64,000 bases of DNA from Acidobacteriota bacterium (GCA_016208495.1 JACQXX010000148.1:1-64000), one strand, 5' to 3'; positions 26,401 through 34,582 are shown, counted from the stretch's first letter. The notes: a model not told the origin generated them from the sequence alone. Made by a program: numbers and translations.

Positions 26401-26505
26401 AACGCCGACACGATCCGGACAATTGCGTCCATTCTTGACAATGGTGATATGCCACGACTGACCGATGATGTGGTAAAAACCCTCAATGAAGTCATTACCT
26501 TTTGA
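23455..26505 (+). CDS. Large P-loop ATPase, DUF6079/PglY-BrxC-like
   Basis: A 1,016-residue protein with Walker A GPPGSGKTH at residues 64-72 and a Walker B-like strand RILVVIDGLEDW near 165-177. Other features recall DUF6079 ATPases, the group with BREX/Pgl PglY: the N-terminal TYELGDILERL lead-in, FDLEQAMGTLRDTL before Walker B, NIYPLHPAVWEIG near 294, and the C-terminal CVCGFHPDDA followed by a charged helix. In BREX and Pgl systems such ATPases are large, essential defence components. Here no methyltransferase (PglX), phosphatase (PglZ) or other partner gene lies on either side. I chose the ATG at 23455; the frame stays open to a TTG at 23374. Function unknown; family placement is from motif memory, not a search. 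Confidence 0.65.
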   Translation: MASRIRDCITITSYTPVDFTESGWQTPMLREALFTYELGDILERLTQHLTSPAAAPHRSAMLVGPPGSGKTHLTKLAQALLQSAGQPLTQAHSRIKEIHTRLGKTRYLPVELSPTLTVGNYSSEPTLEYLKHYLHHLATSDFSSDTFDLEQAMGTLRDTLKHFPADTRILVVIDGLEDWLKPRDTRTGQRMVNLLKLLSVASQELPLSLITNVNDRTLDSVNYGWLSGEQVIQMMSCSSLEYLTGNSIPTLIGIHLLPKTARQRTTVSKIREQLRQTLPELNLDEQEFVNIYPLHPAVWEIGARLRPYLEKFSFPAFAIKAAEKVRNRPAESLFTVDEMLDVLESSLRRSPQLKFAFEAYDKTIESVLPRVSQGQRLHTRMLIKAILMHTLAGLPATVRDLTNSILFYDLTGKNQSYALAAAVLKQIKSLSKSLEAVGEDNNRQYRFALHQGQVIEERLDAIARTLSDSDPRLGVSVVAAGMNLFEDWPLEYQPSKTAHPWRSRYTHIWNVISQDAGGFLWQPAQPEVNGKPKSTSNFSICVDFPHWNQSTSGSIPSNGASSQKDSAFVRWVPGNLESEEVWMLKRFVAVHELINRHKQIDTKDLEQISNTLVSQAVKIFRKAYLEAGMFKFCGGESGRVPLPESPTPWSLSDWMLPLIAPTTPEVQPAEGEFTPETAEWLGNLLTPERDQAADYQPKTFAEALGGLIAYYQNWQRHDISQTTEYLKLAPPDNKLLQDVLRAVRQFEMTALHIRHAIAQKSLNEEIEEIIYLFDSDLDNFWNANQLMKQLYDFSQIVPDYETKLNYVRASAPTNDLYMEKLKYEMLSQGSAIWQFFDAGARQRLDRLFATYQPLYIDFYTSVHKQASDATTIEPMCQELLSSEDWHNLELISQLNISRQDFHVDAINQISLVYQMICSEPVEERLKTHPMCVCGFHPDDAGRLTAAIERTKRYVRRGIEIHRDILRTHRQEIRDKLKARKERNADTIRTIASILDNGDMPRLTDDVVKTLNEVITF

Positions 26506-26508
26506 AGC

Positions 26509-26668
26509 TGGGACTGAAGATTCTCGGGCTGAAAACTTCGGGCTGAAGTCTCGCAAGCTTGGGGCTGAAGAACACGGGTTTCATACCCTGAGCCCGACGT
26601 CTTCAGCCCTGAGCCCGACGTCTTCAGCCCTGAGCCCCAAGCCCTGAGCCCCATGTCTTCAGCCTGCC
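26509..26668. repeat. GGGCTGAAG/CTTCAGCCC mirrored repeat, locus 1
   Basis: Units of GGGCTGAAG or GGACTGAAG on the left (26510-26570) face CTTCAGCCCTGAGCCC units on the right (26598-26665), giving a long imperfect hairpin. It follows the ATPase stop by a few bases. Related arrays lie at 39.7, 42.6 and 61.2 kb. Confidence 0.8.
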
Positions 26669-26791
26669 CAAGAAATCACCTGACAAGCCTTCCTTCTTGT
26701 GCTACAAAACGTGCCATTCTAACCCGGCACGAAAGACAAGTTTCTGAAAGTTGTTGGATTATTTCATCTTATTCCTGGCAGGTATTTATTG

Positions 26792-27370
26792 ATGCGTGAA
26801 TACGGTATTTTTCTTCAGTCCATGCTCCGCCACCCCCTTCAAACCGGAGCCGTTGCACCCAGTTCGCGGTATCTTGCTCAGGCAATGATCCGCACTATGA
26901 AACTAGAAGAAGCCCAATGCGTGGTCGAACTTGGACCTGGCACTGGCGCTTTTACCAATGTGATTCTCTCACGACTCAATCCAGAAGCGGTCTTTTTCGC
27001 CATTGAGCGCAACCCAGCCCTGGCAAGTTTCCTGCGTCGGGAGCTCCCCAATGTCGAAATCATCTGTGATAGCGCCGAAAATCTTGGAGACTATTTAAAA
27101 AGCCGGAACTTGACTGCCGACTATGTGCTTTCTGGATTACCCCTGTCCTGGTTGCCAAAGGAAGTGTGTCATAACGTGCTTGATGCCGTTCATGCCTCCC
27201 TCCGTCCCAGTGGGAAATTTGCCATGTTTCAATATATCCACTCAGCCATGACCCCAACTGGCGCCTATGTACAACAGGCTCTCAAAAATCGCTTTGGAAA
27301 CCTGCACATATCTCGCACCTTTCGAAATCTCCCCCCTGCATTGGCCCTGATCTGCGAAAAAACCGACTAA
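26792..27370 (+). CDS. Class I SAM methyltransferase, phospholipid N-methyltransferase (PmtA)-like
   Basis: A 192-residue protein. The N-terminus FLQSMLRHPLQTGAVAPSSRYLAQAM matches bacterial PmtA-type enzymes, which methylate phosphatidylethanolamine. The SAM site is VVELGPGTGAFTNVIL (about 45-60), with an acidic residue in FAIERNP and the later LSGLPLSWLP motif in the position of the NPPY-like loop. Family relatives include KsgA-type rRNA dimethylases, but the short length and the HPLQTGAVAPSS motif favour PmtA. The ATG at 26792 is preferred over the overlapping TTG three bases upstream. Confidence 0.8.
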   Translation: MREYGIFLQSMLRHPLQTGAVAPSSRYLAQAMIRTMKLEEAQCVVELGPGTGAFTNVILSRLNPEAVFFAIERNPALASFLRRELPNVEIICDSAENLGDYLKSRNLTADYVLSGLPLSWLPKEVCHNVLDAVHASLRPSGKFAMFQYIHSAMTPTGAYVQQALKNRFGNLHISRTFRNLPPALALICEKTD

Positions 27371-27393
27371 AACCATTGAGGGCTGAGGGTATT

Positions 27394-27637
27394 GAGCCAT
27401 AAGCGCCAGGATAAGGAAAACCGTGTCCTTTCCGTTGGTATTGAACACCGTCCGATCTGGACAAGGAGACACGAAGACAAGGAGACGAGGAGACACATTC
27501 AATCGCCTCATTCCTCCGCTCCCAACCGGAGTCCATTCAAGACTACACACTCCGTGAAATTATCTCCTTGTCTCCGTGTCTCTTCTTCTCCTTGTCTCAA
27601 ACAGCCTCTCATTTCCTTATCCTGGCGCTTATGAGCC
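27394..27637. mobile_element. MITE-like element with perfect inverted ends and 5-bp flanking duplication
   Basis: The terminal inverted repeats, about 21 bp, start ATAAGCGCCAGG (27399-27419) and end CCTGGCGCTTAT (27612-27632), with no mismatch. Each end is flanked outside by GAGCC (27394-27398 and 27633-27637), as expected for a target-site duplication. Inner inverted blocks (GGAGACACGAAGACAAGG against CCTTGTCTCCGTGTCTC) extend the hairpin. At about 234 bp without a gene, it would need a transposase supplied from elsewhere. Confidence 0.75.
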
Positions 27638-27736
27638 AGCTCCTCCCTTTTCCCACAAGACACAACGCCCACATAACCAATTCTTTTCATTGGATTTATA
27701 CTTTCCAATCAAATTTCTTGCGAAATTCCGGAATCT

Positions 27737-27790
27737 TTGACGCAATGCGTTAATTTTTTACTTGACTTAAATGACGCAGCGCGTTAATCT
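27737..27790 (+). promoter_or_regulatory. phaR promoter with paired palindromic operator-like boxes
   Basis: TTGACT (27762-27767), a 17-bp spacer and TAATCT (27785-27790) form a good sigma70-type promoter. Two similar palindromic boxes are present: TTGACGCAATGCGTTAA (27737-27753), upstream of -35, and TGACGCAGCGCGTTAA (27772-27787), filling the spacer and touching -10. Their centres are about 34 bp apart. A repressor bound here would block polymerase; autoregulation by PhaR, known from other bacteria, is the obvious candidate. Confidence 0.7.
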
Positions 27791-27853
27791 CTCATCATCA
27801 AGAAACGATCAGCGCCTTGAACAAGAGTTCGGGGAGCTTCTGGGAGAATAGGT

Positions 27854-28504
27854 ATGCCACGACTCATCAAACGCTATGCAAACCGAAAACTCTATGATGC
27901 CACCGAACGCCGGTACATCACACTGGAAGAAATCAGCGAATTCATCCAGAACAATGAAGAAATTCAGGTCATTGATAAGGCCAGCGGCGAAGACATCACC
28001 GAACAGGTCCTGTCAAAAGTGATCGCGGCTTCGGCTCAACAATCTGACACGCCGATTTCAAAGAATGTTTTGGTGAGTTTAATCCAACGCCCGAGCGATG
28101 CCGTTCTGGGATATTTTCGCAAGACGGTGTCAGCCGGTTTTGAAACGATGAACCAGCTTGATCGCTTTGTGAAAACCCTGCGGGAAATGGTTCGCTACGA
28201 TGCGAATGGAACGGCGACCGACGATTTAGGTCCAGCGCTCCGGCTCGTGATTGAAAGCTTTGTTGATGATTGTGTTCAGACCCGATTGGCTGAACTACAC
28301 ATCCCGCACCAACAGGAAATCGAGAAGCTCCGCCAGCAGGTACAGCGCCTGGAGCGGCAAGTGAAAAGTCTTCAAAAGACATCACCCGTTGTTCCCCAGA
28401 CCGCTGTGGCGGCCCCGCCGCCAGTCGAAACGAATGGTGTTTCCACAGCCTCGACGCGCCGACGTTCACGCCGTGGCGATCAGGCGAAACCCACAGAGAT
28501 GTAA
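27854..28504 (+). CDS. phaR: Polyhydroxyalkanoate synthesis regulator PhaR
   Basis: A 216-residue DNA-binding regulator of PHA storage. The N-terminal PHB/PHA accumulation domain is unmistakable: IKRYANRKLYDATERRYITL, then DKASGEDITEQVLSKVI, followed by the PHB_acc region (NVLVSLIQRPSDAVLGYFRK). The C-terminal part is a coiled coil (IEKLRQQVQRLERQVKSLQK) and a basic tail. Family members repress phasin genes and their own gene and bind PHA granules. A phasin-like gene follows 69 bp later, and the promoter carries two palindromic boxes. Confidence 0.9.
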   Translation: MPRLIKRYANRKLYDATERRYITLEEISEFIQNNEEIQVIDKASGEDITEQVLSKVIAASAQQSDTPISKNVLVSLIQRPSDAVLGYFRKTVSAGFETMNQLDRFVKTLREMVRYDANGTATDDLGPALRLVIESFVDDCVQTRLAELHIPHQQEIEKLRQQVQRLERQVKSLQKTSPVVPQTAVAAPPPVETNGVSTASTRRRSRRGDQAKPTEM

Positions 28505-28573
28505 GAATGTTGGGCTTTGGAGAGCCCAGTTGTCCCTCAAATTTTTTTTGCAATTCAAGATAGGAGTTCTATT

Positions 28574-29140
28574 ATGGCAACCCGAAAGACCGTTACCCCA
28601 ACTGCGAAACCAACCATCAAGAGCCGTTCTCCACGTCGCCCAGCTTCCAAAATCGTGACCAAATCCACCTCGCCACGATTGGCTTTCAATCCAATTAACC
28701 TGGCGACTCAGGTGGCAACCAAGAGCCTCCGGCTGGGCCTGGGCACCGCACTGTTAATCTCTGAAAATGCGGTAAAGTTTTACAATGAAGCCATGGACCG
28801 TGGAAACAAAGTTGAATTGAACGTTCCAAACGTCAACTTCCCAACCCTCAACATCAACACGGAAAAGCTTGAGCAACTCCGCGAAATCCCAACCAATTCA
28901 TTGAATATGGTTCAGGAAAATATGCGCAAGCTGATGGATGAAGCTTCAACCCAGATTTCAAAGTTCTCACGCCGCCGCGAGAAAAAGCAGGACACCAACA
29001 TCGAAGAAGAAGTGATCAATGTGATTGAAACGCTCGATCTGCCAAAAAAGTCAGACCTCAAAGATTTCAAAAAACAGATCACTGAACTGTCAAAGAAAGT
29101 TGAAAAATTGGCCAGCACGCAAACCCCGGCCACTGCTTAA
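28574..29140 (+). CDS. Phasin-like PHA granule-associated protein
   Basis: A 188-residue protein with a basic, Pro/Ser/Lys-rich N-terminus (about 1-38), a hydrophobic to amphipathic segment (LATQVATKSLRLGLGTALLI) and a coiled C-terminus (LKDFKKQITELSKKVEKLA). This layout fits the PhaF/PhaI group of phasins, which coat PHA granules; the basic part could bind DNA. AGGAG lies seven bases before the ATG. Its position after phaR supports the call. No PHA synthase gene is in the window. Confidence 0.75.
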   Translation: MATRKTVTPTAKPTIKSRSPRRPASKIVTKSTSPRLAFNPINLATQVATKSLRLGLGTALLISENAVKFYNEAMDRGNKVELNVPNVNFPTLNINTEKLEQLREIPTNSLNMVQENMRKLMDEASTQISKFSRRREKKQDTNIEEEVINVIETLDLPKKSDLKDFKKQITELSKKVEKLASTQTPATA

Positions 29141-29227
29141 TCGCGCCCTGATTGCTTGATCATCAAGCAGATCAGCTCCGCATCTTTCTCAATTTCACGT
29201 AGGTCTAAAAAACCGCTCGACTGTTTT

Positions 29228-29279
29228 CCCACTCAGTGTGCCGTACTTCTCCTCCGGCCATTGAGTGGGATTTTTTTTT
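29228..29279 (+). terminator. Terminator of the phaR-phasin operon
   Basis: CCCACTCAGTG (29228-29238) pairs with CATTGAGTGGG (29259-29269), with one G-T pair and a 20-base loop, followed by A and nine T residues. Confidence 0.8.
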
Positions 29280-29303
29280 GCAACCAGTGATCCCTCAATC
29301 AAT

Positions 29304-29360
29304 CTGTCACCCTGTCATCCTGTCATCTTGTCACCCTGTTACCTTGTCATTCCGTCTTCC
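29304..29360. repeat. TGTCATCC octamer tandem repeat
   Basis: About seven degenerate 8-bp units (TGTCACCC, TGTCATCC, TGTCATCT, TGTTACCT). The array keeps an open frame into ispH, which makes an upstream start look possible, but the translation is repeat-derived. A related array is at 38063-38101. Confidence 0.7.
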
Positions 29361-29447
29361 CAACTTGGCTTTGTTTTTCACCAAATGATACAGTGCGCGG
29401 GTAGGTTCACGCTCTCAACTCCTCAACTCATCAGGAACAAAGCCATC

Positions 29448-30686
29448 ATGTCGAAAGCAAATGGATCAATCTCTACGTCGTCGCAACCGGCACAAACCGT
29501 CCGCCCCGCTCCAGTTCGCATTTCGCGGAGCGGTTTTGGGCTTCGCACCGAAGTCCAGGGTGAAGTAACCTCTGATTATGACAGTCCGCTTGTCGCTCAA
29601 ATCCGACTTCAAGGTGGCACCCTTGAGGCTGGAAGACTGACGTTCAGATTAGCCAAGGAATTTGGGTTTTGTTATGGCGTTGATCACGCCCTGGGCCTGG
29701 CTTATGAAACGCATCGTCGTTTTCCGGACAAACAACTGTTCCTGACTGGGGAAATTATCCATAACCCGTCCGTAAACCAGCGTCTACAGGAAATGGGATT
29801 TCGGTTTCTCAAGCCCGGAGACCCGGTTTCCGCCAGCGATGTAGTCTTGATTCCCGCCTTTGGAACGCCAGTCGGTGATTTACTCAAACTCCAGGAAACC
29901 GGGTGTCTTTTGGTTGATACAACTTGTGGCTCAGTGGTCCATGTCTGGAAACGGGTTGAACGCTATGCCCGCGAAGGATTCACGGCCATTATCCACGGCA
30001 AATTTTATCATGAGGAAACTGAAGCAACTCGATCCCAAACCGAGCTCTATCCGGGCGGGAAATTTTTGGTGGTGCGTGATCGGGATGAAGCTCAACTGGT
30101 GTGCGACTTTATTACCCGAAAACTTGACCGGGAACAGTTTCTGGCCAAATTTGCCCCGGTTGCCTCACCTGATTTTGATCCGGACCGGGATTTACAGAAA
30201 GTTGGGTTAGCCAATCAAACCACCATGCTTTCGAGTGAATCCCTCGAAATTGCGGAAATGATTCGCCAGGCAGTGCTGGCCTATTATGGCGCCGAAGAGT
30301 TGAAAGATCGCTTTCGTTCATTTGACACGATTTGCAGCGCCACCCAGGAACGTCAAGATGCAGTCCTCGAATTGATTGAAGAACCTTTGGATTTGATGCT
30401 GGTCATCGGCGGGTATAACAGCAGCAACACCACCCATTTGACCGAAATTGCCGCTGAGAGGTGTCCAACATACCACATTGATAGCCCCGGTTGTCTGGTT
30501 TCAGCCGAAGTGATTCGCCATCAGCCCGTTCATAGCAAGCAGGCGATTGAAACCCCAAACTGGCTTCCAGGCGGAAATCTGCGCATTGGAGTAACCGCCG
30601 GGGCCTCCACACCCAATCGGGTGGTGGGTGATTGTATTGAGCGAATTATCAGTCTGGCTGGCGAAGAATTATCATCAGACCAGTAG
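29448..30686 (+). CDS. ispH: 4-hydroxy-3-methylbut-2-enyl diphosphate reductase
   Basis: A 412-residue iron-sulfur enzyme that makes IPP and DMAPP in the last step of the MEP pathway. The three cluster ligands are Cys75 (FGFCYGVDHA), Cys160 (DTTCGSVVHV) and Cys296 (ICSATQERQDA); the catalytic Glu motif region reads GEIIHNPSVNQ. Classic IspH has about 310 residues; this is the long form, with ~65 extra N-terminal residues and inserted segments. I chose the ATG at 29448 with AGGA upstream, because the in-frame extension before it is encoded by tandem repeats. The stop codon (Q-stop) is provided by an AGTCAGT repeat. Confidence 0.92.
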   Translation: MSKANGSISTSSQPAQTVRPAPVRISRSGFGLRTEVQGEVTSDYDSPLVAQIRLQGGTLEAGRLTFRLAKEFGFCYGVDHALGLAYETHRRFPDKQLFLTGEIIHNPSVNQRLQEMGFRFLKPGDPVSASDVVLIPAFGTPVGDLLKLQETGCLLVDTTCGSVVHVWKRVERYAREGFTAIIHGKFYHEETEATRSQTELYPGGKFLVVRDRDEAQLVCDFITRKLDREQFLAKFAPVASPDFDPDRDLQKVGLANQTTMLSSESLEIAEMIRQAVLAYYGAEELKDRFRSFDTICSATQERQDAVLELIEEPLDLMLVIGGYNSSNTTHLTEIAAERCPTYHIDSPGCLVSAEVIRHQPVHSKQAIETPNWLPGGNLRIGVTAGASTPNRVVGDCIERIISLAGEELSSDQ

Positions 30687-30910
30687 TCAGTAGTCAGTAA
30701 TGCCAGTTAAGAGTTGAAGCCGTTTTGGTTCTCAGCCCACGAAGTGGGCGCCGGCTCGTAGCCCAGGCGAGTCTTCGAGTCCTGGGAATCCGGCCCTCCC
30801 CCATCTTTTCCCAGGGTTGCACCCTGGGCTACAAGCCTTCCACCTGCTTCGCGGGTTCAAATCCGCTTATTTTTTTCAACTCTTAACTGGCATCACTGAC
30901 TACTGACTCT
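30684..30910. repeat. Inverted-repeat element (TGCCAGTTAAG family), second copy
   Basis: Starts with AGTCAGT heptamers, then TGCCAGTTAAGAGTTGAAGCC; ends TTCAACTCTTAACTGGCA followed by CTGACTACTGACT, the mirrored heptamers. The interior shares GGTTCTCAGCCCA and CGGCTCGTAGCCCAGG with 10540-10590 but differs in the middle. It fills the convergent gap between ispH and ftsH. Confidence 0.75.
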
Positions 30911-30924
30911 ACCGACAAAAACAA

Positions 30925-30957
30925 AAAACCCCAGGTTCAATCGGAACCTGGGGTTTT
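30925..30957. terminator. Bidirectional terminator between ispH and ftsH
   Basis: AAAACCCCAGGTTC and GAACCTGGGGTTTT form a 14-bp perfect stem with loop AATCG, flanked by A and T tracts on the proper sides for both converging genes. Confidence 0.9.
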
Positions 30958-30990
30958 CTCTTCGAGAATTCTGTCTAATCAAAAACCAGC

Positions 30991-32901
30991 TCAGGCAGTG
31001 GCTGGATTATCTGGCAGTGGCGGCAAGATTGGCTTTAAAACTGAAGGACGCGGTGAGTCAACCTGTTGACGGGTGTCTTCCTTCTTGTCGGTTGCATCAT
31101 CATCGAGCGGCAGGCCGGCAATCAGGCGGCGGACCTGAACAGCATCCAGTGATTCAAATTCCAGCAAGGATTCCGCCAACCGAACCAGCGCATCCCGATT
31201 TTCAAGGATAATCTGGCGCGCCCGATTGTATTGATCCATCACGATGCGTTTGACTTCCTGGTCAATCTTAATTGCCGTATCTTCGCTATAATCTTGATGT
31301 TGGGCAATTTCACGACCCAGGAAAATCTGTTCTTCCTTCTTTCCGAAGGTCAATGGACCAAGCAGGGACATACCGAATTCACAGACCATTTTCCGGGCCA
31401 GATCCGTGGCACGTTCGAGATCATTGGCGGCGCCGGTGGTCACATGGTTGAGGAAAACTTCTTCGGCCAGTCGGCCACCCATCAAAATGGCAATCTGGCC
31501 TTCAATATATTCCCGGGTGTGGGAATAGCGATCAGCTTCTGGAAGCTGCTGGGTCAAACCAAGTGCCATTCCGCGAGGAATAATTGTAATTTTGTGAACG
31601 GGATCGGCGTTTGGAACCTTCATGCCAACCAGGGCATGACCGGCTTCGTGGTAGGCCGTGTTGCGCTTTTCTTCGTTGGACATAACCATTGAGCGGCGTT
31701 CAGACCCCATAATCACTTTGTCCTTTGCCCACTCAAAGTCTTTCATGGTCACGACTTTCTGGTTATGGCGGGCGGCGTTGAGGGCCGCTTCATTCACCAG
31801 ATTTGCCAGATCAGCCCCGGTAAAACCAGGAGTTCCACGAGAAATGACGCTGACATCAACATCGTCTCCGAGTGGAATTTTGCGGGTGTGAACCGCCAGA
31901 ATTCCCTCGCGACCTTTCACGTCTGGTCGTTGAACCACAATCCGGCGATCAAACCGACCAGGTCGAAGCAGAGCCGGATCAAGAACGTCTGGACGGTTGG
32001 TGGAAGCCATCAAAATGACGCCGTCATTTGATTCAAAGCCATCCATTTCCACCAGGAGCTGGTTCAGGGTTTGCTCACGTTCATCGTGTCCACCGCCCAA
32101 ACCGGCACCCCGATGGCGACCAACGGCGTCAATTTCATCAATAAAGATGATGCAGGGGGCATTCTTTTTCCCTTGCTCAAACAAGTCGCGAACCCGTGAG
32201 GCGCCAACCCCAACAAACATTTCGACGAAATCCGAACCTGAAATTGAAAAGAACGGAACGTTAGCTTCACCAGCAACGGCACGCGCCAACAACGTTTTTC
32301 CAGTTCCTGGAGGGCCCATCATCAAAATTCCTTTTGGAATGCGTCCACCAAGCTTTTGGAATTTTTGGGGTTCCTTCAAAAATTCAATGATTTCCTGGAG
32401 TTCGTCCTTGGATTCCTCAACGCCAGCCACATCTTTAAAAGTGACCCGTTTCGATTGATTTGAAAGGAGTTTGGCCCGACTCTTCCCAAACGAGAGGGCT
32501 TTATTCCCGTTCCCTTGCATCTGGCGCATCATAAATATCCAGAAGGCCATTAAAATGAGCAATGGGAAGGCCATTGACAACATGCTGAGCCAGAAACCAC
32601 TGGTCGGAGGCCGAAGCGTGACCTGGACATTTTTCTTCTGCATGAGCTGAACCATGTCCGCAATCAACTGCTCGTTGGCAATTTCCGTCCGGAACCCCTT
32701 ATCATCTTTGAGTTTTCCGGTGACTTCCGTTTCAGAAATGACCGCTTCTTTGAGCTGTTCGTTTTCGATCTTTTTGATCAGTTCCGTATAGTTGGGGGTT
32801 TCTTCGCGGGAACTGCGTCCGGAATCATAAATCTTCCAGAGCAAAATTGCTCCGCCAATCAGAATACACCAGAAGAGAATCAATCTAACCGTTGAGTTCA
32901 A
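30991..32901 (-). CDS. ftsH: ATP-dependent zinc metalloprotease FtsH
   Basis: A 636-residue membrane AAA+ protease for quality control of membrane proteins. N-terminal helix [16 protein letters not shown], periplasmic segment to about 100, second helix [16 protein letters not shown]. The AAA domain has Walker A GPPGTGKT (near 198), Walker [14 protein letters not shown] and the second region of homology [20 protein letters not shown]. The protease motif HEAGH has His418, Glu419 and His422. The start codon is TTG with GGTAGGA nine bases upstream. Located 640 bp downstream of tilS; the tilS-ftsH order is seen in many bacteria. Confidence 0.97.
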   Translation of the reverse strand: MNSTVRLILFWCILIGGAILLWKIYDSGRSSREETPNYTELIKKIENEQLKEAVISETEVTGKLKDDKGFRTEIANEQLIADMVQLMQKKNVQVTLRPPTSGFWLSMLSMAFPLLILMAFWIFMMRQMQGNGNKALSFGKSRAKLLSNQSKRVTFKDVAGVEESKDELQEIIEFLKEPQKFQKLGGRIPKGILMMGPPGTGKTLLARAVAGEANVPFFSISGSDFVEMFVGVGASRVRDLFEQGKKNAPCIIFIDEIDAVGRHRGAGLGGGHDEREQTLNQLLVEMDGFESNDGVILMASTNRPDVLDPALLRPGRFDRRIVVQRPDVKGREGILAVHTRKIPLGDDVDVSVISRGTPGFTGADLANLVNEAALNAARHNQKVVTMKDFEWAKDKVIMGSERRSMVMSNEEKRNTAYHEAGHALVGMKVPNADPVHKITIIPRGMALGLTQQLPEADRYSHTREYIEGQIAILMGGRLAEEVFLNHVTTGAANDLERATDLARKMVCEFGMSLLGPLTFGKKEEQIFLGREIAQHQDYSEDTAIKIDQEVKRIVMDQYNRARQIILENRDALVRLAESLLEFESLDAVQVRRLIAGLPLDDDATDKKEDTRQQVDSPRPSVLKPILPPLPDNPATA

Positions 32902-33542
32902 GGCTTTTTCCTACCTTCCATCAAGCATGGTTGAGGGAATGCCCCCAATTTTGCCGAAATCCTTTTGAAGTTGATGTCATTGACGCACCTGCCTATGCGC
33001 CGACAGCCAGTTTACACGAATTTGAACCTCTCCTCCCTATCGCTTCGCGATTGAGGAAGGAGATTCCTGCTGTTTCCTGCCACCGCTTCCGATCCTGCCT
33101 GGGAGCAGACGGCTCTAAGTGGCACTTTCCAGCTTTCGCACGAAACGCTCTCACGGTATGTGGAGTACCGTTTCGGGAAGAAATTTCCCTCTGTTGCATT
33201 TTGTTCGCTCCACACGTTTGGTATCGACCGCGCGGCGTCAAGGTTCGATGACGCGAATGTCGATCCAAAGGTGATTCCGGAGAATCACCAAAACCGAAAT
33301 TTCCAACGCTCCATGTCCGAGCGATGACGCTCTACGGATCAATATGCCTTATATATGGCTCATGGAGTGAGACAACGGTAGCATGGCTAATTTAGGAAAT
33401 CAAAAAGATCAAGCCGATTCATCCCCGCCCTACGGCTTCGCAGTTGAGGACGGAGCTTTCTCGGTTTTTTATGGTAAAGCATCCTGCCTAACCCTCTTTA
33501 CCTGAGGCTTGCCAGAATTTAGTCTCAAAAACCCAATATTTT
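32902..33542. other. 641-bp gap upstream of ftsH
   Basis: No recognisable gene. The only clear structure is GGTGATTC-CGGA-GAATCACC (33270-33289), an 8-bp hairpin with a tetraloop, followed on the minus strand by TTT; it might terminate tilS transcripts. The rest presumably holds the ftsH promoter. Similar phrases (TCGCTTCGCGATTGAGG near 33040 and GGCTTCGCAGTTGAGG near 33433) occur twice. Confidence 0.4.
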
Positions 33543-34580
33543 CTATATGTTATTTGAACGCTCGAACAAGAGATAGTTCCGGACGCGACGAACACGCCGG
33601 TTCCCCGGCAGGTCAATCGCTTTGCCACCAGCCTTTCCCCAAACCAACACCTCACAAACCTGTTGAATCTGCCTTTGATTGGCTGATGGGAATTCAGGTT
33701 GCTGGACCAGTTGGTGAATCACCCGACCAACGAGAACCGGATGTAATTGCCTGAGTTCAGCCAAAGGCACCTGAACCTGCCCGGCCACCACAACTGAAAA
33801 TTGGGCTATCCACTGATCAACCAGAGGCTTAAAAAAATCGGCTTCCTGATGAGCTAAGGCTGCCAGACCCGCCAGATGATCAACCACGTTCGAGTTTAAC
33901 CGGGTCAGAAGCGGCATGACCTGATGCCGAATCTGATTTCGGGTCAATCCGATCAGGTCGTTGGTTTCATCGTGACAGGCAAGTATCTGTTTTCGCTTCA
34001 GATAGGCTTCAATTTCAAATCGTTCAACGGCTAACAACGGTCGAATCAGGCGAATAGTGTCAGTCTCAGGCTGATTTCCATTCTTCAGAAATTGCACTGG
34101 TTGGATAGACCCCAATCCGTCAACTCCGGTTCCCCGAATCAACCGCATCAAAACCGTTTCCGCCTGATCTGTTTTGGTGTGGCCAGTGGCAACTGCCTGC
34201 GCACCGGCTTCGCGTGCAACCCGGTGAAGAAAATCATACCGGACCATTCGAGCGGTGGCTTCCCAGTTCCGCTTACTTTCTTTTGCCTGGGCTGACACGT
34301 CCTGAGTTTCAATCGTTACCGGTAACTCAAGCTGAGTCGCGAGGGTATGAACAAATCGAGCATCAGCTATGGCGGCACTTCCCCGCAAACCGTGATTGAG
34401 GTGAGCAACATGCAGGCGCACTTCTGGATAAGTGCGGAGACCTTCGGCCTTTAGTATATGGAGTAACGCCACTGAATCCGGCCCGCCAGAAACAGCAACC
34501 ACCAGCCGCTTTACTCCATTGAAAGCTGCGGTCTGCTTGAGGTATCTGGCAATTGGAGGCCACAATGGGTCACAAACCAT
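33543..34580 (-). CDS. tilS: tRNA(Ile)-lysidine synthetase
   Basis: A 345-residue PP-loop ATPase that converts the wobble cytidine of tRNA-Ile2 (CAU) to lysidine. The PP-loop is VVAVSGGPDSVALLHIL (about 26-42); HLNHGLRGSAA, VATGHTKTDQAETVLMRL and LIRPLLAV are standard TilS motifs. The C-terminal substrate-binding domain is shorter than in E. coli but of the common bacterial type. Its start lies directly beside a GTGGTTA repeat element. Confidence 0.93.
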   Translation of the reverse strand: MVCDPLWPPIARYLKQTAAFNGVKRLVVAVSGGPDSVALLHILKAEGLRTYPEVRLHVAHLNHGLRGSAAIADARFVHTLATQLELPVTIETQDVSAQAKESKRNWEATARMVRYDFLHRVAREAGAQAVATGHTKTDQAETVLMRLIRGTGVDGLGSIQPVQFLKNGNQPETDTIRLIRPLLAVERFEIEAYLKRKQILACHDETNDLIGLTRNQIRHQVMPLLTRLNSNVVDHLAGLAALAHQEADFFKPLVDQWIAQFSVVVAGQVQVPLAELRQLHPVLVGRVIHQLVQQPEFPSANQRQIQQVCEVLVWGKAGGKAIDLPGNRRVRRVRNYLLFERSNNI

Positions 34581-34582
34581 GG

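Noticed and set aside
23455-26505. A complete BREX or Pgl system
   Set aside because: Only one PglY-like ATPase is present. Flanking genes are xdhA-xdhB-xdhC and a PmtA-like methyltransferase; the latter lacks the size and motifs of PglX.
29265-29447. Upstream start for ispH giving ~61 extra residues
   Set aside because: The extension translates TGTCATCC octamers and a terminator T tract. The ATG at 29448 fits better.
30840-30870. GGGTTCAAATCC resembling a tRNA T-loop
   Set aside because: No acceptor, D or anticodon arms can be drawn around it, and it lies inside a repeat element.
32993-33268. A 91-codon minus-strand frame upstream of ftsH
   Set aside because: Low-complexity Arg/Ser-rich translation, no start context and no family resemblance.
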